Assembly (NCBI RefSeq): GCF_009602705.1
Contig: NZ_VSWH01000001.1
Coordinates: 2,790,001-2,854,000 of the forward strand
Direction of reading: 5' to 3'
DNA from: Chryseobacterium vaccae
GTDB lineage: Bacteria > Bacteroidota > Bacteroidia > Flavobacteriales > Weeksellaceae
Length of the DNA: 64,000 nucleotides
Each line of letters opens with the position of its first letter. Position 1 is the stretch's first letter. Positions 42,476 to 51,009 of this stretch are shown in pieces. The notes under the pieces were generated by a model, which did not search any database, was not told the DNA's origin, and worked only from the letters and a program-made list of their open reading frames with translations. The position numbers and the translations under genes are program-made.

Positions 42476-43186
42476 ATGCCACATACAAATATCTCCGGAG
42501 ATAATATCATAAGTTTACAACACGCAAAGATTGCGCAAAAAAGCTTTACTGTTCTTTCTGATGTTAATCTTAACATTAAAAAAGGAAGATTCTGCTACCT
42601 TATCGGAAAGACAGGTTCCGGAAAAAGTTCCCTATTGAAAACCCTTTACGGACACATTCCGTTAGCAGCAGGGCATGGGGCTGTAGTTGGTTTTGATCTT
42701 GCTAAAATGAGACCTTCAGACATTCCCAATCTGAGAAGAAAACTGGGAATTGTATTCCAGGACTTCCAGCTTCTTTCCGACAGAACCGTTGAAAAGAATT
42801 TGAGATTCGTTCTTGAAGCTACAGGCTGGAGCGATAAGGTAAAAATGGAAGACCGCATCAACGAAGTATTGGGAAGCGTGAACATGAAAAGCAAAAAGCA
42901 CAAAATGCCGCACGAACTTTCCGGAGGTGAGCAGCAGCGTATTGCCATTGCGAGAGCTTTATTGAATCACCCGGACCTGATCCTTGCCGATGAGCCTACG
43001 GGAAACCTTGACCCGGAAACCTCCAATGAAATCATGACCTTACTAAAGCAGGTTGCCCTTGAAAACGGAGCCGCAGTAGTAATGGCTACCCATGACTATC
43101 ATATGATTCAGAATTTCCCGGGAGAAGCGATCAGATGTGAAGACGGTAAAGTTTCTGTACTGGACACAACTGAATTATTTGAATAA
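42476..43186 (+). CDS. ftsE: FtsE-like ABC ATPase
   Basis: 236 residues, one ATPase domain only: Walker A GKTGSGKSSLL (about residue 44), Q-loop FQDFQLL, signature LSGGEQQRIAIARAL (about 148), Walker B LILADEPTGNLDP (about 168) and H-loop ATHDYHM. The DEPTGNLDPETS stretch and the IVFQDFQLLSDRTV block are typical of FtsE and MacB/LolD-type ATPases. FtsE works with the membrane protein FtsX to regulate septal peptidoglycan hydrolases. No ftsX is next to it, so the FtsE label rests on sequence alone; a LolD-type role is the alternative. Confidence 0.8.
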   Translation: MPHTNISGDNIISLQHAKIAQKSFTVLSDVNLNIKKGRFCYLIGKTGSGKSSLLKTLYGHIPLAAGHGAVVGFDLAKMRPSDIPNLRRKLGIVFQDFQLLSDRTVEKNLRFVLEATGWSDKVKMEDRINEVLGSVNMKSKKHKMPHELSGGEQQRIAIARALLNHPDLILADEPTGNLDPETSNEIMTLLKQVALENGAAVVMATHDYHMIQNFPGEAIRCEDGKVSVLDTTELFE

Positions 43187-43212
43187 GAAAATTAAAGGAA
43201 CAAAGTAATCCG

Positions 43213-43914
43213 TTAATCTTTTGTCTTAAAAACATGAAACTCTTTGGTGAGTTCAAGATATTGGTCCGAGTATTGTCTCGGACTTTTTTCTATCACAAAA
43301 TCAAATTCCGATAGAGATTTTTCAGTTAAAGAAAATTCAAGAATCAACCTTTTGGTTTTTGAATTTTCAATCCCCTGAATATTAATTCTTCTTATTAAAA
43401 ATAGATGACTTTCAAAAGCAGCCTTGATAAACACCCCTCCGGCTTCTACCGGAATAATAACAGATAAAATCCCATCTTCACTCAGAAACTTCACAGAAGC
43501 CTCTATAAGCTGCCTGAAATTCAGTTCAACAGTCTGACGTGCAATCTTGTCTTTTTCAGATCCGGATTCTTCAAAATAAGGAGGGTTGGAAACGATAAAG
43601 TTGAACTTTTCTTCTGTTTCAAACGTCTTTAGATCCTGATGCAAATTATTCAGTCTTGAATGATAGGGGGAATTTTCAAAATTAGCTTTTGTAAGAGCGA
43701 CAGCGGCTGCATTAATATCCAGTCCAAGAAAAGATGCATGCGTATTTCTTTGTGCAAGCATCAATGAGATCAGCCCGGTTCCCGTTCCGATTTCCAAAAC
43801 ACGGGAAGCATTTCCCACATCAGCCAAAGCACCAAGCAGCACACCATCTGTCCCAACCCGGAAGACTTCTTTTGCCTGCCGGATTTCAAAATTTTTAAAC
43901 GTAAAAGATTTCAC
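43213..43914 (-). CDS. trmN6: tRNA1(Val) adenine37-N6-methyltransferase
   Basis: 233 residues. Motif I is VLEIGTGTGLISLMLAQ (about residues 40-56) and the N6-adenine catalytic motif is NPPYFEES (about 109). The N-terminal F-K-x-F-E-I-R-Q segment with VGTDGVLLGA is typical of YfiC/TrmN6. It methylates A37 of tRNA1-Val. It overlaps the histidine kinase gene by one base and is the third gene of ribE-kinase-trmN6. Confidence 0.88.
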   Translation of the reverse strand: MKSFTFKNFEIRQAKEVFRVGTDGVLLGALADVGNASRVLEIGTGTGLISLMLAQRNTHASFLGLDINAAAVALTKANFENSPYHSRLNNLHQDLKTFETEEKFNFIVSNPPYFEESGSEKDKIARQTVELNFRQLIEASVKFLSEDGILSVIIPVEAGGVFIKAAFESHLFLIRRINIQGIENSKTKRLILEFSLTEKSLSEFDFVIEKSPRQYSDQYLELTKEFHVFKTKD

Positions 43915-45368
43915 TATAGATTAGTAGGGAGTGTAATAATGAATGTTGATCCTTTTCCTACTTCAGACCTTACCGTAATTTCCCCTTTATAGTCTTCAAT
44001 CATTTTTCTGACCATAGAAAGACCAAGTCCCATTCCACTGTTTTTCGAGGTAAAATTCGGTTCAAAGATTCTTTCGTACATATTTTCTGGGATTCCGATT
44101 CCGTTATCCTGAACAGAGATCATCACTCTTCTCTGATGCTGTTCCACATCTACATTAATAATCAGTTTTCTTTCATCACTTTCAGCCTGTTTCGCATTGG
44201 TAACAAGGTTGGTAATAATTCTGGAAAGGTAGATCCTGTCCATATTGATCATAATATTTCCTTTATTGGAATGCATAAAAATACTGTCATCATTGAAAAC
44301 ACGAAGAATATCTTCTACTTCTGTATTCAGGTTGATCACTTCATTATTTTTTTCCGGAAGTTTAGCAAACTCAGAGAATGCCGATGCTACGGTAGCAATC
44401 AGATCGATCTGGTCTACCATCGTTTTACTCATCTGTTTTACTCTTTCCCTAATATTCGGATCTTCAGGATCAAATTTTCTTTCAAAATTCTGAATGGTAA
44501 GCTTCATTGGCGTAAGCGGGTTCTTTACTTCGTGTGCCACCTGCTTTGCCATCTCCCGCCATGCTTCTTCCGAGGCCTTGAAACGAAGTCTTTCTTTCTG
44601 ATCCTGAATCTGTAGAATCATTCTGTTATAAGCTCTTGCCAAAGCATTCAGTTCATCATTTTTATAATATCTGATGGGACGCATTTCATTTTCAAACAAC
44701 GTGATCCTTGTAATCATATCAGAAAACTTCGTAATATTCTTCGCAAGACCATTAGAAGTAACCCAGCTTATCCAGATACTGAACAGAATCAGGAAAATAT
44801 CTACCAGAAGAATGTATTTCACAAACTGATTCAATACATCAAAATAAGCTGATTCATTATGATATAAAGGAATATATACAATTCCGATAGGTTCCAGATC
44901 ATTATTTTTCAAAAGCAGGTAAGAAGAAGTAAGCCCCGCATCTTTGGTCTTGTCATACCCTCTGATATCAACCCTTGCTTCAGTAGCCAGAATTTTATTA
45001 ACAATATAGAGGGGGATCGTTTTCTGATCAATCTGGGTTTCATCTTTATTAGAAAGAATATAATTCCCTTTAAGATCATAAATAACAATATCATGCTGAT
45101 TGATATCTGCAATTTCGAAAATCTTGTTTCCGAGTACCTTGGAAATATCCTCTGTTTTTACTAGCGTCTGGCTGACTGCATAATCCAGAAATCTCATGAC
45201 CGCATTGGTCTTCTCCTGCATTTCAATATTACTCTGTTCCTGGGAATTCTTCCTCAGTACAAAATAAGGAACAAGTGATGTGGCAACAACACTTAAAAAA
45301 CATACCAGCAGAAACCCGAAAAACACACGGTTTCTTAAACTATACCCTTTGTATTTATTGATTGGCAT
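43914..45368 (-). CDS. Sensor histidine kinase (orphan)
   Basis: 484 residues. First membrane helix about 15-37, periplasmic sensor about 38-180, second helix about 182-202, then HAMP, then the phospho-acceptor helix with HEVKNPLTPMKL (His about 280). The ATPase domain has the N-box NLVTNAKQA, the G1 box DNGIGIPENMYERIFEPNF and the G2 box SGMGLGLSMV. No response regulator lies in the window, so it is an orphan kinase locally. The HEVKNPLTPMKL motif is of the NtrY/PhoR type. It sits between ribE (one-base gap) and trmN6 (overlap). Confidence 0.9.
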   Translation of the reverse strand: MPINKYKGYSLRNRVFFGFLLVCFLSVVATSLVPYFVLRKNSQEQSNIEMQEKTNAVMRFLDYAVSQTLVKTEDISKVLGNKIFEIADINQHDIVIYDLKGNYILSNKDETQIDQKTIPLYIVNKILATEARVDIRGYDKTKDAGLTSSYLLLKNNDLEPIGIVYIPLYHNESAYFDVLNQFVKYILLVDIFLILFSIWISWVTSNGLAKNITKFSDMITRITLFENEMRPIRYYKNDELNALARAYNRMILQIQDQKERLRFKASEEAWREMAKQVAHEVKNPLTPMKLTIQNFERKFDPEDPNIRERVKQMSKTMVDQIDLIATVASAFSEFAKLPEKNNEVINLNTEVEDILRVFNDDSIFMHSNKGNIMINMDRIYLSRIITNLVTNAKQAESDERKLIINVDVEQHQRRVMISVQDNGIGIPENMYERIFEPNFTSKNSGMGLGLSMVRKMIEDYKGEITVRSEVGKGSTFIITLPTNL

Positions 45369-45369
45369 C

Positions 45370-45954
45370 CTACTTTTTAATTAACCTAGCAATATACTTA
45401 CCAATAATATCAAATTCTAAATTAACTTTATCTCCGGTTTTGAGATGCTGCATATTGGTAAACTCCCAGGTATATGGAATAATCGCTACAGAAAACTGTT
45501 TTTCTTCACTTTTTGCCACCGTAAGACTGATTCCGTTTACGGTAATTGATCCCTGAGGAACCGTTACAAAACTGCCATCATCCTCATATTGTATGGTCAC
45601 AAAATAGCTCCCATCTTTATTTTCTATCCCGATTACTTCACCAGTCTTATCAACATGCCCCTGAACAATATGACCATCAAGTCTTCCATCCATCTTCATG
45701 CATCTCTCAAGATTTACCACGGTTCCCAATTCCCATTTTCCAAGATTGGTTTTTTCTAAAGTTTCGTTGATAGCAGTTACCACATAATGATTTTCCTTAA
45801 TCTCTACAACGGTAAGACAACATCCGTTATGGGCCAGACTTTGATCTATTTTCAGCTCATTGGTAAACGGACACGTAAGGGTAAAATCAATGTTGCTCCC
45901 TTTTTCTTCTATTTTTTCAATTACACCGACTGCCTCAATAATTCCTGTGAACAT
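45370..45954 (-). CDS. ribE: Riboflavin synthase (alpha chain)
   Basis: 194 residues from ATG at 45954, giving the family start MFTGIIEAVGVIEK; an upstream in-frame start would run into pdxA. It is two copies of a lumazine-binding barrel (about 1-96 and 97-190), each with (L/V)-x-x-GCCLTVV or GISLTV and HIVQGHVD. It makes riboflavin from two molecules of 6,7-dimethyl-8-ribityllumazine. First gene of ribE-kinase-trmN6, with a -7 box TATCTTTG at 45990-45997 (minus strand). Confidence 0.95.
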   Translation of the reverse strand: MFTGIIEAVGVIEKIEEKGSNIDFTLTCPFTNELKIDQSLAHNGCCLTVVEIKENHYVVTAINETLEKTNLGKWELGTVVNLERCMKMDGRLDGHIVQGHVDKTGEVIGIENKDGSYFVTIQYEDDGSFVTVPQGSITVNGISLTVAKSEEKQFSVAIIPYTWEFTNMQHLKTGDKVNLEFDIIGKYIARLIKK

Positions 45955-45966
45955 ATTATTTTTTGC

Positions 45967-45974
45967 TAAATTTG
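45967..45974 (+). promoter_or_regulatory. -7 box TAAATTTG for pdxA
   Basis: A perfect TAnnTTTG 29 bases before the pdxA ATG. It faces the ribE -7 box at 45990-45997 only 15 bases away. Confidence 0.6.
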
Positions 45975-45989
45975 TAAAATTATAATCTT

Positions 45990-45997
45990 CAAAGATA
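45990..45997 (-). promoter_or_regulatory. -7 box TATCTTTG for ribE
   Basis: A perfect TAnnTTTG on the minus strand, inside the leader that the pdxA promoter would make. The two promoters point at each other. Confidence 0.6.
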
Positions 45998-46003
45998 ATC
46001 AAA

Positions 46004-47095
46004 ATGAGCCCAAAAAACCATAAAGTACGAGTAGGAATTTCAATCGGTGATTTCAATGGCATCGGCCCCGAGATCATTATGAAGTCTCTGAAAGACAAAA
46101 CCATTACGGATTTTTTCACTCCAGTGATTTTTGGTTCGGGAAAACTATTCACGTATCAGAAAAACATTTTCAAGCTTAACCTGAACTTCAATTACATTAA
46201 TGAAGCATCACAGGCTCAGGGCGGAAAACTGAATATGGTAAACCTTACCAAGGAGAATGTGAATGTAGAAATGGGTGTTCCTACAGAAGAGTCCACCAAG
46301 ATGGCTATTGATTCCCTGGAAATGGCTACGGAGGCTCTAATGAAAGGAGACATTGATGTTCTTGTGACTGCTCCGATCAACAAAGATGAAATGGTAAAAA
46401 TGGGCTTTAAACATGCCGGCCATACAGGATATTTTGAAGAAAAATTCAACAAAAAAGGACTGATGTTCCTGGTGACTGAGGATTTAAAGGTGGCTGTTTC
46501 CACCCACCACATTCCTATTGCTCAAGTAGCAGAAAACATTTCCAAAGAGAAGATCAAAAAACAGATAAGAGCTCTGAACCAGACACTGATCGAAGATTTC
46601 TGTATCCAAAAACCGAAAATTGCTGTGCTTGGACTGAATCCTCATGCAGGAGATGGCGGCGTAATAGGACGTGAAGAGATTGAGATCATCGTACCTGCTG
46701 TAAAAGAACTTTCAGACAATGGAATTCTGGCTTTCGGACCTTTTCCGGCAGATAGTTTTTTCCAGCCTAATAAATACAGAAGTTTTGATGCGGTCTTAGC
46801 AATGTATCACGACCAGGGATTAGCTCCTTTCAAAACCCTTGCTTACGAAGAAGGTGTAAATTATACAGCCGCACTTCCATTCATCAGGACTTCTCCGGAT
46901 CATGGAGTAGCTTATGATATTGCCGGGCAAAACATAGCCGATGAGCAGAGTTTTACTGAAGCTATCTTTACAGCTATTCAAATTTTTAAAAACAGAAGTG
47001 AATATAATGATCTGATGAGCAACCGTCTACAACCAAGAAAACTGAATGTTGATAACGGAATAGATGAAGATCTCCCTGATGAAACTGAAGCATAA
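46004..47095 (+). CDS. pdxA: 4-hydroxythreonine-4-phosphate dehydrogenase PdxA
   Basis: 363 residues. The family start is VGISIGDFNGIGPEIIMKSL. Metal and substrate motifs include LVTAPINKDEM, GHTGYFEEKF, GLNPHAGDGGVIGREE (conserved His) and AMYHDQGLAPFKTL (second conserved His). It oxidises 4-hydroxythreonine-4-phosphate in the DXP-dependent vitamin B6 pathway. It ends with an acidic tail (NGIDEDLPDETEA). Divergent from ribE. Confidence 0.95.
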   Translation: MSPKNHKVRVGISIGDFNGIGPEIIMKSLKDKTITDFFTPVIFGSGKLFTYQKNIFKLNLNFNYINEASQAQGGKLNMVNLTKENVNVEMGVPTEESTKMAIDSLEMATEALMKGDIDVLVTAPINKDEMVKMGFKHAGHTGYFEEKFNKKGLMFLVTEDLKVAVSTHHIPIAQVAENISKEKIKKQIRALNQTLIEDFCIQKPKIAVLGLNPHAGDGGVIGREEIEIIVPAVKELSDNGILAFGPFPADSFFQPNKYRSFDAVLAMYHDQGLAPFKTLAYEEGVNYTAALPFIRTSPDHGVAYDIAGQNIADEQSFTEAIFTAIQIFKNRSEYNDLMSNRLQPRKLNVDNGIDEDLPDETEA

Positions 47096-47136
47096 TTTGT
47101 TAAAACAAATTTTAAATTAATTTGTTATGGATTTTA

Positions 47137-47167
47137 TTTGTTATTATAAAAAAATTGCATATTTTTG
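47137..47167 (+). promoter_or_regulatory. Full promoter TTTG-N19-TATTTTTG for yceD-rpmF
   Basis: TTTG at 47137-47140 and TATTTTTG at 47160-47167 with a 19-base spacer, 12 bases before the ATG at 47180. Confidence 0.75.
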
Positions 47168-47179
47168 CACACTCATTTT

Positions 47180-47710
47180 ATGGACAAGTTAAGAAACTAT
47201 GACGTAAGCTTTTCAGGACTTAAAAACGGAAAGCACGAGTTCAAATTTGAGATAGATAAAACGTTCTTTCAATTATTTGACACTGAGCAGGAATTTACAA
47301 ATCCTAAAATAGAAGTGAATATTCTTTTAGAAAAACACACTACTTTTTTAGAATTTGAGATCAAAGTACATGGGACGGTAGAACTGATTTGTGATATTAC
47401 CAATGAAGAATTCGACCATCCTATTGAAAACCACATCAAGGTTTTAGTGAAATTCGGAGAAGAATATGATGACAGCGAGGAAGATGTTATCACCATCCCG
47501 GCGGGAGACCATGCATTTAATGCAGCACAGTTGATTTACGAAAACGTACAGCTTTCTATCCCGATGAAAAAACTTTCACCCAATGTAAGTGATGAAGATC
47601 TGGAACTCCTTGATCAGTTCAGCCCGAAAGATATTGAGGAAGCAGAAGAGGAAGAACATGAAAGTGATCCCAGATGGGATGCCTTGAAAAAGTTAAGAGA
47701 CAATAATTAA
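47180..47710 (+). CDS. yceD: YceD/DUF177 family protein
   Basis: 176 residues from ATG at 47180; a TTG five codons upstream lies inside the -7 box and is rejected. The YceD/DUF177 pattern is present (LEFEIKVHGTVELICDITNEEFDHPI), although the usual CxRC motif has only one cysteine. A long acidic C-terminal tail (EEAEEEEHESDPRWDALKKL) ends in the family's typical DPRWDALKKL. It is linked to rpmF in most bacteria; the plant and bacterial homologues help 23S rRNA maturation. Followed 66 bases later by rpmF in the same unit. Confidence 0.85.
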   Translation: MDKLRNYDVSFSGLKNGKHEFKFEIDKTFFQLFDTEQEFTNPKIEVNILLEKHTTFLEFEIKVHGTVELICDITNEEFDHPIENHIKVLVKFGEEYDDSEEDVITIPAGDHAFNAAQLIYENVQLSIPMKKLSPNVSDEDLELLDQFSPKDIEEAEEEEHESDPRWDALKKLRDNN

Positions 47711-47776
47711 ATAAAATAATTTAAATATGATGAGATGATGAATCTCATCGCTCATCAATTAAAAAAGTTATTCAAA

Positions 47777-47980
47777 ATGGCACATCCAAAGAGAAGACAG
47801 TCGTCTACAAGAAGAGATAAGAGAAGAACTCACTACAAAGCTGTAGTTCCTCAATTAGCTAAAGATGCAACAACAGGAGAGCTTCACCTTTACCACAGAG
47901 CTCACTGGCATGAAGGGAAATTATACTACAGAGGAAAAGTAGTATTGGAAAAAGAAGTAGCAACTACTGAAGAAAACTAA
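47777..47980 (+). CDS. rpmF: Ribosomal protein L32
   Basis: 67 residues from ATG at 47777 ([20 protein letters not shown]); earlier in-frame ATGs at 47735 and 47738 give an atypical leader. The MAHPKR(R/K)xSxxRRDxRR start is universal. The zinc-binding cysteines found in many L32 proteins are absent, so this is a zinc-free form. Co-transcribed with yceD and followed by a terminator. Confidence 0.96.
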   Translation: MAHPKRRQSSTRRDKRRTHYKAVVPQLAKDATTGELHLYHRAHWHEGKLYYRGKVVLEKEVATTEEN

Positions 47981-48016
47981 GAGACGCTTTTCGCTGAAAA
48001 AGCCTCATTTTAATAC

Positions 48017-48056
48017 AAAAACCGTCCAATTTTGATAAAATTAGACGGTTTTTTGT
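48017..48056 (+). terminator. Terminator after rpmF
   Basis: Stem AAAACCGTC(C)AATTTT / AAAATT(A)GACGGTTTT with a 3-base loop, one mismatch, followed by a T-rich run. Confidence 0.8.
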
Positions 48057-48076
48057 TGTTTTTTATGTTTTTTTGG

Positions 48077-48084
48077 TATCTTTG
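48077..48084 (+). promoter_or_regulatory. -7 box TATCTTTG for accB
   Basis: A perfect TAnnTTTG 23 bases before the accB ATG. A TTTG at 48052-48055 lies 21 bases upstream and overlaps the rpmF terminator T-run. Confidence 0.6.
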
Positions 48085-48107
48085 GCTCAAAATCAAATAT
48101 CAAATTT

Positions 48108-48590
48108 ATGGACATTAAAGACATACAAAATCTTATCAAGTTTGTATCTAAAGCTGAAGTATCAGAAGTAAAGTACAAAACTAAAGATTTCGAAATCACT
48201 ATTAAAACTCCATTAGCGGGAAGTGATGCAGTATATGCACAGCCTGCTGTATACCACACAGCTCCTCAGGCTGTAGCAGCTCCGGCACCGGTAGCAGCTA
48301 CTCCGGCAGCATCTGCTGAAAAAGCGGAAGCAGCTTCTGATGATAGCAAATATGTAGCGATCAAGTCTCCAATGATCGGTACTTTCTACAGAAAGCCATC
48401 TCCTGATAAAGATGTATTCGTAAATGTTGGTGATGAAGTTTCCATCGGAAAAACGGTTTGCGTAATTGAAGCAATGAAATTATTCAACCAGATTGAATCT
48501 GAGATCAGCGGTAAAATCGTTAAGATCTTAGTAGACGATGCTACTCCGGTAGAATATGATCAGCCACTATTCTTAGTAGATCCGTCTTAA
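48108..48590 (+). CDS. accB: Biotin carboxyl carrier protein of acetyl-CoA carboxylase
   Basis: 160 residues. A short N-terminal region (MDIKDIQNLIKFVSKAEVSE) is followed by an Ala/Pro-rich flexible linker (about 50-80) and the biotinyl domain. The biotin-accepting lysine is in EAMKLFN at about residue 124, and the domain starts with IKSPMIGTFYRKPSPD. It carries CO2 from AccC to the AccA/AccD transferase in the first step of fatty-acid synthesis. accC follows 97 bases downstream; accA is separate at 62161. Confidence 0.96.
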   Translation: MDIKDIQNLIKFVSKAEVSEVKYKTKDFEITIKTPLAGSDAVYAQPAVYHTAPQAVAAPAPVAATPAASAEKAEAASDDSKYVAIKSPMIGTFYRKPSPDKDVFVNVGDEVSIGKTVCVIEAMKLFNQIESEISGKIVKILVDDATPVEYDQPLFLVDPS

Positions 48591-48598
48591 TTGAGAAC

Positions 48599-48677
48599 TT
48601 AGATGTTAGACATTAGATGTTAGACTAAATTCTACATTAAATAACATTATCTAATTTTCAAATTATCTAATTTTCAA
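48599..48677. repeat. Two back-to-back tandem duplications between accB and accC
   Basis: TTAGATGTTAGAC occurs at 48599-48611 and 48613-48625 (13 bases, one apart). ATTATCTAATTTTCAA occurs at 48646-48661 and 48662-48677 (16 bases, directly abutting). Together they fill most of the 97-base gap just before the accC start. Confidence 0.85.
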
Positions 48678-48687
48678 ATTGAAGAAG

Positions 48688-50043
48688 ATGTTCAAAAAAA
48701 TATTAATAGCCAATCGTGGCGAAATTGCAATGCGTATTTTACGTACTTGTAAAGAAATGGGGATCAAAACCGTTGCAGTATACTCTACTGCTGATAAAGA
48801 CAGTCTTCACGTAAGATTTGCTGATGAAGCGGTTTGTATCGGTCCTGCGATGAGTAAAGACTCATACTTAAAAATCCCTAACATCATTGCTGCAGCGGAA
48901 ATCACCAATGCCGATGCGATCCACCCTGGTTACGGATTCTTATCTGAAAATGCTAACTTCTCCAGAATCTGTGAGAGAAACAACATCAAATTCATTGGTG
49001 CTTCTCCTGAGCAGATCGAAAAAATGGGTGATAAGGCCAATGCCAAAGCAACCATGAAAGCAGCAGGTGTTCCTTGTGTACCTGGTTCTGACGGATTGAT
49101 TGAGTCTTATGAGCATGCCGTAAAAGTTGCTGAAGAAACAGGATATCCAGTGATGATCAAAGCTACTGCAGGTGGTGGAGGTAAAGGAATGAGAGCTGTA
49201 TGGAAAGCCGAAGATCTTAAAGATCACTGGGAATCTGCCATTCAGGAAGCTGTAGCAGCTTTCGGAAACGGAGGAATGTATATGGAAAAACTGATCGAAG
49301 AGCCTAGACACATCGAGATTCAGGTTGCGGGTGACCAATTCGGTAAAGCTTGCCACCTTTCTGAAAGAGATTGCTCAGTACAGAGAAGAAACCAGAAACT
49401 GACTGAAGAAACTCCTTCTCCTTTCATGACTGACGAACTTCGTGAGAAAATGGGCGACGCGGCTGTAAAAGCTGCCGAATTCATTGGATATGAAGGTGTA
49501 GGTACTATTGAATTCCTTGTAGACAAGCACAGAAATTTCTATTTCATGGAAATGAATACAAGAATCCAGGTAGAACACCCTATTACTGAACAGGTAATTG
49601 ATTATGACCTGATCAGAGAACAAATCCTTCTTGCAGCAGGAACTCCTATTTCAGGAATCAATTATTACCCTAAATTACACTCTATTGAATGCAGAATCAA
49701 CGCTGAGGACCCTTACGCAGATTTCAGACCTTCTCCGGGGAAAATCACAGGATTAAACATTCCTGGCGGACATGGAATCAGAGTGGACACTCACGTTTAT
49801 TCAGGATATACAATCCCTTCCAACTATGACTCAATGATTGCAAAGCTTATTACTACGGCACAGACCCGTGAAGAAGCTATTGCTAAAATGAGACGCGCTT
49901 TGGAGGAGTTCTATATTGAGGGAGTAAAAACCACTATTCCTTTCCACAGACAACTGATGGATAATGAGGATTATCTTGCAGGAAACTATACTACAAAATT
50001 CATGGAAGATTTTGTAATGGATAGAAAATATGATAATCACTAA
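48688..50043 (+). CDS. accC: Biotin carboxylase subunit of acetyl-CoA carboxylase
   Basis: 451 residues from ATG at 48688 ([21 protein letters not shown]); a TTG three codons earlier is unlikely. ATP-grasp features: the glycine loop [15 protein letters not shown] (about 160-174), [30 protein letters not shown], and the metal and bicarbonate-site [16 protein letters not shown] (about 290). It carboxylates the biotin on AccB. In one unit with accB and followed by a terminator. Confidence 0.96.
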   Translation: MFKKILIANRGEIAMRILRTCKEMGIKTVAVYSTADKDSLHVRFADEAVCIGPAMSKDSYLKIPNIIAAAEITNADAIHPGYGFLSENANFSRICERNNIKFIGASPEQIEKMGDKANAKATMKAAGVPCVPGSDGLIESYEHAVKVAEETGYPVMIKATAGGGGKGMRAVWKAEDLKDHWESAIQEAVAAFGNGGMYMEKLIEEPRHIEIQVAGDQFGKACHLSERDCSVQRRNQKLTEETPSPFMTDELREKMGDAAVKAAEFIGYEGVGTIEFLVDKHRNFYFMEMNTRIQVEHPITEQVIDYDLIREQILLAAGTPISGINYYPKLHSIECRINAEDPYADFRPSPGKITGLNIPGGHGIRVDTHVYSGYTIPSNYDSMIAKLITTAQTREEAIAKMRRALEEFYIEGVKTTIPFHRQLMDNEDYLAGNYTTKFMEDFVMDRKYDNH

Positions 50044-50068
50044 GATTATTTAAAATAAAAACTTTAAG

Positions 50069-50097
50069 CTGCCTCTTTTTGGGGCAGTTTTTTATTT
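50069..50097 (+). terminator. Terminator after accC
   Basis: Stem AACTGCCCC-type hairpin (CTGCCTC / GGGGCAG) with a T-rich loop followed by TTTTTTATTTTTG; its T-run merges with the next -7 box. Confidence 0.75.
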
Positions 50098-50100
50098 TTG
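50093..50100 (+). promoter_or_regulatory. -7 box TATTTTTG for the YdcF-like gene
   Basis: A perfect TAnnTTTG overlapping the accC terminator T-run, 22 bases before the ATG at 50123. Confidence 0.5.
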
Positions 50101-50122
50101 TACTTATTCAATCGTGAAAGTG

Positions 50123-50674
50123 ATGTTGAAAAAAATTTTTAAATATATTCTGATTGCAGGTATCTTCTGGTTTATTATTCATTCTCTTTATATTACGTAT
50201 GATGGTCTTACGGACGCCAGACAGAAAGCTGATCTTGCTGTAGTATTCGGGAATAAGGTGAATGAAGACGGAACACTTTCACCCCGGCTGAAAGCAAGGC
50301 TTGATAAAAGTATTGAACTGTATCAAAAAAAGCAGGTCAGAAATATACTGGTAAGTGGCGGGTTGGGTAAAGAAGGCTACTGGGAAGGCACAGAAATGAA
50401 AAAATACCTGATTAAAAATAAAATTCCACCAACATCTATTCTTGTGGATAACTTTGGGGATAATACTGAAAAGACAGTCCTCAATACCATAAAAGCAGCA
50501 GACAGTTTAAAATACAGTACACTTATTTCGGTATCTCAGTTTTATCATCAGACAAGGATAAAAAAATTATTTCGGGAGCATCATTTTAAAAATATTGAAA
50601 GTTCAAGCCCAAAGTATTTTGAAACAAGAGACCTTTATTCTGTTTTCAGAGAATTTTTTGCTTATTATTTATAG
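50123..50674 (+). CDS. YdcF/DUF218 family membrane-anchored protein
   Basis: 183 residues from ATG at 50123, or 186 from GTG at 50114. One N-terminal helix (about residues 5-22) anchors a DUF218 domain with DLAVVFGNKVNEDGTLSPRL, NILVSGGLG, EGTEMKKYL, DNFGDNTEKTVLNT and ISVSQFYHQTRIK. These are the family's conserved blocks. DUF218 proteins such as SanA and ElyC are linked to envelope integrity and lipid-carrier use; their reaction is not established. Confidence 0.87.
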   Translation: MLKKIFKYILIAGIFWFIIHSLYITYDGLTDARQKADLAVVFGNKVNEDGTLSPRLKARLDKSIELYQKKQVRNILVSGGLGKEGYWEGTEMKKYLIKNKIPPTSILVDNFGDNTEKTVLNTIKAADSLKYSTLISVSQFYHQTRIKKLFREHHFKNIESSSPKYFETRDLYSVFREFFAYYL

Positions 50675-51009
50675 AAGAGTAGTAAGTATATCAATAAAGA
50701 TCCTGAACATCATTTTGAAGCCGGATTTATTGATCATATGACTTTCTTTGTTTTTACTAAACTCTAAATTCAGGATAGATGAAATTAACTTAACCTCTCT
50801 ATCCATCAAACATTCCTGTATACAGACTACTGCAAATCATATAAATAATTGATTCACAAACATCAATTTACCTAACAATCGTTAGTCGCACTATTACTAC
50901 ACTTTTTAAAATTTATACCTATTTTATTTTTTTCTACCGGAATTACTTCTATTTTTGGTGACATAAGAAATCAAATCACAGAATATTAATCCATAAAAAT
51001 TTACAAATC
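50675..51009. other. Intergenic region upstream of the Hcp/TssD gene
   Basis: 335 bases with no gene. It holds a small palindrome CTAACAATCGTTAG (50872-50885, arms CTAAC/GTTAG), which could be an operator for a TetR-type regulator, and a -7 box TATTTTTG at 50950-50957. Otherwise AT-rich and featureless. Confidence 0.45.
50950..50957 (+). promoter_or_regulatory. -7 box TATTTTTG for the Hcp/TssD gene
   Basis: A perfect TAnnTTTG 52 bases before the ATG at 51010. Confidence 0.5.

Noticed and set aside
42476..43186. An FtsE-FtsX pair
   Set aside because: No FtsX-like membrane protein follows; the next genes are trmN6 and a histidine kinase on the other strand. Only the ATPase is called.
45955..46152. 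N-terminal extension of riboflavin synthase up to 46152
   Set aside because: It would overlap pdxA by 149 bases, and the family start MFTGIIEA is at 45954.
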